Shown here in pieces: positions 53,029 to 62,000 of a DNA stretch of 64,000 nt (its first letter is position 1; each line of letters opens with the position of its first letter). The DNA is from Sorangium cellulosum. Its GTDB lineage: Bacteria; Myxococcota_A; Polyangia; Polyangiales; Polyangiaceae. A program made the position numbers and the translations under genes. The notes under the pieces are model-generated. The model had not been told where the DNA came from. It was given only the letters and a program-made list of their open reading frames with translations, and did no database searches. Where the stretch lies: assembly GCF_002950945.1 (NCBI RefSeq), contig NZ_CP012673.1:620001-684000 (forward strand), read 5' to 3'.

Positions 53029-56000
53029 ATGAGCGTTGAGACGATTCGGATGGCCCTTGGGCGCCTGCAGGATGAGCCTGAAAATGAGGCGGCCTGGAAC
53101 GAGCTCGCGGAGGCCGTGACCGCGCCGAACAACGGCGTGGGCGCCGGGGACGTCGAGCGCCTGCTCGGCGCAGCGCGCTCGAAGCACGAGCAGCGGCGCG
53201 AATGGCAGGCCGTCGCTCGCCTGCTCGAGCTGGAGATCGCCCTCGCCGCAGGGACCGCCGTCGAGGGCGCGATGCAGGCGGAGCTCGCCCGCGTCTACCA
53301 CGAGGAGCTCGTCGACGTGGACCGCGCGACGGCCGCCTACCGCCGGCTGCTGGAGCTGCGCCCCGACGACGACGCCGCCGCCGAGGCCGTCGAGACCGAC
53401 GCCTCGAAGCGCGAGCGGTGGCGCGACATCATAGACCGCTACCTCGCCGAGGCCGAGGCCTCGACCGACGACGCCTTCAAGAGCGCGCTCTACACCAGCG
53501 CGGCCGACATCGGCTACCGCTACGGGCGCGCCGAGCTCGGAGCCAAGATCCCCGAGCTCCTCGAGCTCGCCCTCAAGCTCGACCCCAAGAACCGCCGCGC
53601 CGCGAACCTCGCGGAGCTCGCCTTCGCCGCCGCGGGCGACTGGGAGGCCGTCGTCCGCGTCCAGGCGCTCGTCAAGACCGAGGCGCAGAGCAAGGAGGAC
53701 CGCATCGCCGCCGGCCTCCGCCTGGCGCGCACCACCAAGGCCCACCTCGGCGACCCGGCCCGCGCGGTCGCGGCCTACGAGGAGGTGCTCGACCTCTCCC
53801 CCAGCCAGCCCGAGGCCCTCGCGTTCCTCGCCGAGGCGTACTCCGCGGCGGGCGAGTGGGAGCGCCTCGTCGCGCTCTACGAGGACCAGCTCCGGAGCGG
53901 CGGCGTGAAGCCGGGCGAGGAGCTCGGGATGCTCGTGCAGATCGCCATGGTGCACTGGCGCATGCGCGGCCAGCCCCAGGCCGCCGAGCCCTACTTCGAC
54001 CGCGTCCGGCGCGCCGACCCGGCCCACGCCGGCATGCTCAACTTCTACCGCGAGATCCTCGAGCAGCGCGGCGACAAGCCGCGGCTCACGACGATCCTCA
54101 CCGACGCGCAGCGCGCCGTGCCCGACGGCCCCGAGAAGCGCGCCCTCGCCACCGAGATCGCGCGGCTCGCCGAGTCGCAGGAGAACGCCGCCAAGGCGAT
54201 CGAGCAGTACAAGTCGGTGCTCCGGACCGACCCGGAGAACCGCCAGGCCCGCGACGCCCTGAAGCGCCTCTACCTGCAGACCGAGGGGTACAACGCCCTC
54301 GTCGAGCTCTACCGGCAGGACCTCGAGCGCACCCCCGCGACCGACGTCGCGGGCAGGGTCGCGGTGCTCCGCGACATCGCGGCGATCTACCGCGATCGCG
54401 CCAAGAACGACGCGGCGCTCGTCACCGTGCTCACCCAGATCGTCCAGCTCGACGACAAGGACGTCGACGCGGTGCGGGAGCTCACCCGCATCTACGAGGC
54501 GCTCGGGCGCTGGCGCGACCTGCTCTCGTACCAGCAGCGCCTCGCCGAGCTGACCGAGAGCCAGGCCGAGAAGGCGGGGCTCTACCGCGCGGTCGCGCGG
54601 CGCTGGATCGACCAGTTCTCGAACGTGCAGAACGCCATCGCGGCCTACGAGGCGCTGCTCACGGTCGAGCCGATCGACGAGGAGGCGCAGCAGAAGCTGC
54701 GCGAGCTGTACCTCAAGCGGCGCGCCTGGCCGCAGCTCTACTCCCTCTACGAGCGCAAGCTCGAGAGCGCCGAGGGCGCCGCGAAGATCGAGCTGCTCGG
54801 CGAGATGGCCAAGCTCGCGGCGGAGCGGCTCGACCGCGGCGCGGACGCGATCGCCCTCCAGAAGCGCATCCTCGAGCTCGACCCGAACGCCCCCGGGGTG
54901 CTCGACGCGCTGGAGAAGCAGGCCGAGCGCGAGAAGGACTTCGCCACCGTCGCCGAGGTGCTCGAGCGGCGGGTCGACCTCGCCGCCGACGACGCGGCGC
55001 GGCTCGTCTCCCTCCAGAAGCTCGGGGCCGTGTACGCCGAGCGCCTCAAGGATCCGGCCCAGGCGGCGCGGACCTGGCGGCGCGTGCTCACGCTCTCGCC
55101 GGGGCACGCGCGCGCGCTCCGGGTACTGCGCGACTCCTACTTCGCCGCGGGCGACTGGGACGGGCTCGAGGAGCTGTACGCCTCGCAGAACGACTGGGAG
55201 GGCCTCGTCGACTTCCTCTCGGGCGCGGCCGACAAGGCGGCCGACCCGGCGACGAAGCTCGACATCTCGTTCCGCGCGGCCCGCATCTTCGAGGAGCAGC
55301 TCAAGGCGCCCGAGCGCGCGGCCCGCTCGTACGAGCGCGTGCTCAGCGTCTCGCCGAGGGACGCGCGCGCCGCCGCGGCGCTCGTGCCGATCTACGAGGA
55401 GGAGGAGAAGTGGGCCCGGCTGCCGGCGCTCTACGAGATCCTGCTCGCCGCGACCGACGACGCCGAGGCGCAGGTCAGCATGCTGCGCAAGCTGGCGGCG
55501 GCCACCGGCGGCCCGCTCTCGGACAAGCCGAGCGCGCTCGGCTACGCGCGCCGCGCCTACGAGCTCAAGCCGGACGAGGAGGGGCTCGAGCTGCTCGAGG
55601 CCTGGTCGCGCGCGGCGGCCTCCTGGGGGCCGTTCGTCGACGCGGTCGAGGGCCGGCTCAGGACGGCGACGGATCTGCCGACCGACGTCCAGCGCACCCT
55701 CCGGCTGAAGCTCGCCGAGGTGTACGCGCGCGAGATGGGCAAGCTCGACGAGGCGGTGACCGTGTACCGCGGCCTCGTCGAGGACGACCCCTCCGACGAG
55801 GACACGGTGCGGGCGCTCGACGCGCTCCTCCGCGCGAACGAGCGGCAGGAAGACCTCAGGTGGCTCTTCGACCTCAGGGCGAGCCAGGTCGAGGGCGAGG
55901 CGCGCGCCGACATCCTCGAGGAGTGGGCGACGCTCGAGGAGGAGGTCTTCGGCGATCCGGCGAAGTCGATCGAGCTCCTGCGCAAGGTCATCGCGCTCGC

Positions 56001-59000
56001 GCCCGGCCGCCTCGACGCGCTGCGGGCGCTCTCGCGCCTCCTGATCGCGGCGGGCGAGTTCGAGGCGGCGGCCGAGATCGTGGCCACGCAGCGCGACGTC
56101 AGCGAGGGCGACGACCGGGCGCGGCGCGAGATCGAGCTCGCGGCGCTCTACCTAGACCGGCTGGACCGGCCGGCGGACGCCTTCGAGGCGGCGGTGCGCG
56201 CGCTCGATCTGTCGGCGCACGACCCGGAGGCGATCGCCGTCCTGTCGCGGCTCGTGGAGCGCCCGGAGACGCGCGTGCGCGCGGCGCGGGTGCTCGCGGT
56301 CGAGTACGCCGAGACCGGCAACCACCGCCGCGAGGCGATGGCGCTGCGGGTGATCCTCGAGGCCGAGCGGGACCCGGCGCGGCGCCGGGAGCTCTACCTC
56401 ACGCTCGCGGAGGTCGAGGAGACGAAGCTGCACGCCGCGGGGACGGCGTTCGACGCGCTGCTGCGCGCGCTGCACGAGTTCTCGGACGACATCGAGCTCT
56501 GGGACCGCGCCGCCGAGCTGTCGCGGCGCGCCGGCCGGCCGACCGATCTCGCGGAGGCGTACCGCGTGCACCTCGTCGCGGGGCGCACCGAGGGCGACAA
56601 GGTGCTCGGGAGCTCCGTGGAGGTCGAGCTCTGCGAGCGCGCGGCGAGCCTGCACGACGAGCAGCTCGGCGACCCGGAGGGCGCGAGGCCGTACCTGGAG
56701 CGCGTCCTCAGCCTCGACCCGAACAACCACCGCGCCTTCAACCGGCTGAAGCAGATCCTGACGGCGGCCGAGCGGTGGGGCGAGCTCGAGGAGCTCTACG
56801 ACCGCGCCGCCAAGGGCACGACCGACGAGAAGGAGCGCATCGAGCTGCTCAACGAGGTGGCGCTGATCGCCGAGGAGATCATCGGCGACGCCGCCAAGGC
56901 GATCGGCTACTACGAGCGCATCCTCGAGCTCGATCCGTTCTACACGGCGGCGCTCGACTCGCTGGAGAAGCTCTACGAGCGCGAGGGGCGCTTCCGCGAC
57001 CTCGCGGCGCTGCTCGAGCAGCGCCTGAAGACGGCGACCGAGTCCGAGGGCGTCGAGATCAAGCTGTCGCTCGGCAGCATCTACCTCGACCGGCTGCACG
57101 AGCCGGAGGGGTCGCTCGGGCACCTCGAGGACGTGCTCCGGATCCGGCAGAACGACCCGAAGGCGCGCGAGCTGGTCGAGCGCCTGCTCGACATCGGGGC
57201 GCTCCGGCTCCGGGCGGCGCGCGTGCTCGAGGCGGTGTACGAGGCGCGCGACGAGATCCGGCAGCTCGTGCGGGTGCTCGAGATCCGGCGCCAGGGCGCC
57301 GACAGCGAGTCGGAGCGGCGCGAGCTGCTCCGCCGCGTGAGCGTGCTCCAGGACGAGCGGCTCAAGGACGACGCCGGCGCGTTCGCCAGCCTGTCGGAGC
57401 TCCTGCCGCTCGAGCCGGAGGACCTCCCGGCGCGCGAGCGGCTCATCGAGATCGGCCGCCGCCTCGGCGAGCACGAGCAGGTCGCCGAGGTGCTCACGGC
57501 GGCCGCGGACGCGTGCCCCACGCCGTCGATCCGCGGCGAGATCCTGATGGAAGTCGCGAGGATCTGCGAGGATCTTCTCGGCGACGTCGGCCGCGCCGAG
57601 AAGGTCTACCAGCGCGTCCTCGGGATCGATCCGACCGATCCGTCGCTGGTCATCCCGGCGGCGCAGGCGCTCGGCCGGATCTACGCGGCGCAGGAGCAGC
57701 ACCAGGCGCTCGCGGGGGTGCTCGCGATCGAGGTGCGCCTCGAGGAGGACGTCGCGACGCGGCGGTCGCTCTACGAGCGCATCGGCACGCTGTACGAGAC
57801 GGTGCTCGACGACCCGCAGAAGGCGATCGAGGCCTGGCAGGCGCGGCTCGGCGACGACAGCGCCGACGCGGCGGCGCTCGCGGCGCTCGAGCGGCTCTAC
57901 GAGCGGACGTCGCAGTGGCGGGAGCTCGTCGGCGTGCTCCGGGCGCGGGAGCAGTCGACCACGGACCCGGAGGAGCGGCGCCGCGCGATGACCAAGGCGG
58001 CCGAGACGCTCGCGCAGCGGCTCGCCGACGTGCCCGAGGCGATCAACGCCTGGCGCGCGGTGCTCGACGAGTTCGGGCCCGAGCGCCCGACCCTCGCGGC
58101 GCTCGAGGCGCTGTACGAGCTCGACGAGCGCTGGGTCGACCTCGCCGAGACGCTGGAGGTGGACCTGTCGCTCGCGGCGGAGACGTCCGCGCGGCTGGAT
58201 TTGCTCGCGCGCCTCGGCGACGTGCGGCGGCTGCACCAGGCCGACGCGCCGGGGGCGCTCGACGCGTACCGGCAGGCGCTCTCGCTCGACCCCTCGAACG
58301 CGCGCTGCCGCGCGGCCCTGGAGGCGATGCTGGAGCGCGAGGACGCGCGGCGCGACGCGGCCGAGACGCTCGAGCCGCTCTACGAGGCCGACGGCGACGC
58401 CGAGCGCCTGCTCCGCGTCCTCGAGATCAAGGTCGAGACGTCGGACCTCCCGAGCGAGCGGCTGGCCACCCTGCAGAAGGCGCTCCGCACCGCGGAGGGG
58501 CTGCTCGGCGACACGTCGCGGGCGTTCGGCTACGCGCTCCGCGGCGTGCGGGAGGCGGCGGGCGAGCCCGAGGTGACGACCTGGATCAGCACCGTGGAGC
58601 GCCTCGGCGAGGCGACCGGCCGCTGGGCCGAGGTGTGCGCGCTGTTCCAGCGCATCGCGCCGGACATCCTCGACAGCGACGTGCAGCAGAACGTGCGGCT
58701 CCGGGTCGGCGAGCTCGCGCGGCACAAGCTCGGCGACCGCGAGCTCGCGGTCGAGCAGTACAAGAAGGCGCTCGAGGCGCGCGGCGACGACCGGCGGGCG
58801 ATGATCGCGCTCGAGGAGCTCTACGGCGAGGCGAGCGACGCGGCCAGCCTGCTCGAGATCCTGAAGCTCCGGGTCGAGCACGCCCAGAGCGACGAGGAGA
58901 AGACGGGGCTGCTCTTCCGGATCGCCGAGCTCGAGCGGGGCCCGCTCGGGGACCAGGCGAGCGCGATCGCGACGTACGAGACGATCCTCGACATCGCGCT

Positions 59001-62000
59001 CCACCCGGACGCCATCGCGGCGCTCGACAGCCTCTACCGCGAGGCGAAGCGCTTCGAGGACCTGATCCGGCTCTACGAGCGGCAGCTCGACGTGCGCGCC
59101 GGCGACCTCGCCGACCTGCACGTCAAGATCGCGCTCGTCGCGCACGGGCACACCGGGGACGTGCAGCGCGCGTTCGACGAGCTCTCCGAGGCGCTGCTCA
59201 TCGAGCCGGCGCACGAGGGCGCGGTCGCGCTGCTCGAGGCGATCCTCGAGCGCTCGGCCGAGGCGGAGCACCGCGCGCGCGCCGGCGAGATGCTCGAGCC
59301 GGTGTACCTGCGCCGGGCCGACTGGAACCGGGTGAAGATCGCGCTCGAGGCGCGCCTCGCCGCGAGCCAGGACCCGGCCGAGCGCCGCGATCTCCTGCAG
59401 CGGCTCGCGACGCTGCACGAGGAGCAGCTCGAGGACTACCGCGCGGCGCTGGAGACGGTGGCGAAGCTCCTCCACGAGGACCTCACCGACGAGGGGGTGT
59501 GGGCGGAGCTCGAGCGGCTCGCGAAGGTCGCGAGCGCCGAGCGGCGGCTCGCGGAGATCTACGCGACGGAGCTCGGCGGCCTCACCTCGGACGACGCCTC
59601 GAGCGCGAAGCTCAGCCGGCGCACCGGCGAGCTCTACGCCGAGCTCGGCGAGGTGGCGGACGCGCTGCGGTGGTACCGGCGCGCGCACGAGTTCGAGCCG
59701 GACTCGCGCGAGCTGTTCGACGCGATCGACGGGCTGCTCATCAAGGAGGGGCGGCACGGCGAGCGGATCCAGCTCTACCGCGCCGCGCTCGATTACCGGA
59801 AGGACGACGGCCGGCTCGACGCCCTCCACACGATCGCGCGCCTGGAGCGCACGGAGCTCCGCGAGCCCGCGCTCGCGATCGAGACCTACCGGGCGGCGCT
59901 CGACGTCGACGAGAACGACGCGCGGGCGCTCGACGCGCTGACCGAGCTCTACCGCGAGCTCGATCGGCCGCGCGACCTCGCCGATCTCTACCTGCGCCGG
60001 GCCGAGGCGGCCCCGAACGGCGAGCGGGCGGCGCCGTACCGGCTGGCGCTGGCGGAGCTCCTGCGCACGCGCCTCGACGACACCTCGGGCGCGATCGATC
60101 AGCTCGAGGCGATCGTGGGCGAGGTGCCGACGCACGCCGAGGCGATCCGGGCGCTCGAGGCGCTGATCCAGGATCCGCAGCACAAGGCGCGGGTCGTCGA
60201 GATCCTGAGGCCGCTCTACGAGCAGGCGGACGACTGGCGGCAGCTCATCCGGCTGAACCAGGAGCGGCTCGGCCTCGCGACGGACGCCCGCGAGAAGGTC
60301 GGCGTGCTCCGCGAGACGGCGAAGCTCTGGGAGACCCGGGGGAACGACGAGCTGCGCGCGTTCGACGCGACGCGGACGGCGTTCAGCCTGGATCCGGACG
60401 ACGGCGAGACGCGCGGCGAGCTGGAGCGGCTCGCCGAGCAGCTGGGCGCCTGGGAGGAGCTCGCGTCGAGCCTCGAGGAGGGCGTGACTACGACCGCCGA
60501 CGAGCTCACGAAGCGGGAGCTGCTCTCGTCGCTGGCCAAGGTCTACGACACGCGGATCGACGACCCTCGCCGGGCGCTCGGCGCGTACGCGCGCCTCTCG
60601 GCGCTCGACCCGAGCGACCCCGAGCCGCTCGAGCAGATGGACACCCTCGCCGTGCTCCTCAGCGACTGGGACACGCTGATCGCCGTCCTGGAGAAGAAGA
60701 GCGAGATGGCGTCGGACGAGGAGAACGCCTCGATCTGCCGGCGCATCGCCGAGACCAAGCTCGAGATGCTCGAGGACACCGAGGGCGCCATCAAGGCCTA
60801 CGAGCGGGCGCTCGATCTCGATCCGGACAGCGCGATGACGATCGACGCGCTCATCGAGCTCTACGAGCCGCGCGGCGTCGCGAGCCGGCTGGTGGAGCTC
60901 TACGGACGCCGCGTCGAGCTCGCGGACGCCGAGGAGGAGGGGCTGCGCTACGACCTCAACGTGCGCGCCGCCGAGCGGTACGAGCGGGATCTCGCGAGCC
61001 CGCGCGACGCGATCACCGCGCTGAACGCGGCGCTCGAGGCGAAGCCGGGCGATCCGGCGGTGCTCTCGGCGCTGGAGCGGCTCTACCGGGCCGAGCGGAT
61101 GTGGGACGACCTCCTCTCGAACCTGACGCTCCAGGCGGGCGCGGCCGCGGACAGGGACGCGCGGATCAAGCTGCGGACGGCGATCGGCGACCTCTACGCG
61201 GGGGAGCTCGAGAGCCCGAGCGACGCGATCGAGCAGTACCGGCTCGTCCTCGACGAGGATCCGGCGAACAACCACGCGATCCAGGCGGTGCGCACCATCG
61301 GCGAGGCCCGCGAGGAGCTGCGCCTCGACGCCGCCGAGGTGCTCGAGCCCGTGCTCCGCGCGGCGGGCCGCCACGAGGAGCTCGCGGCCGCGCTCGAGCT
61401 GCGCCTGCGCGCGCAGACCGAGCCGGCCGACCGCGCCGCGACCCTCCGGGCGATCGCGGTGGTGCAGGACGTCGAGCTCGGGCGCCCGCTCGAGGCGGAG
61501 CAGGCGCTCCTGCGCGCCCTGGAGGACGCCCCCGACGACGCGTCGCTGCACGCGGAGATCGAGCGGCTCGCCGCCCGGACGGACGGCTTCGGCCGCTACT
61601 GCGACGCGCTGGCGCAGCGCGCCGCCGCGACCTTCGACGCGACGATCGCGAAGGACCTGTTCCTCCGGATCGGCCGCATCGCCGAGGAGAAGCTCAAGGA
61701 CGACCGGCGCAGCGCCGTGGCGTACGCCAAGGCCGTCGAGCACGCCGGCGACACGCCGGAGCTGCTCGAGGCGCTGGATCGGCTGTACGGCCGGCTCGGC
61801 GACGAGAAGGCGCTCGCGGACGTGCTCGAGCGGCGCGTCTCGGTGACGACGGGCGATCGCGAGCAGGCCGATCTCTTCTACCGGCTCGCGGTCATCCAGA
61901 TCGGGTCGTTCGGGGACAAGTCCCAGGGCCTGAGCACCCTGCGGCAGGCGCTCGACCGCGCCGTGGACCACGAGCCGGCGAGCGCCGCGCTCGAGGCGCT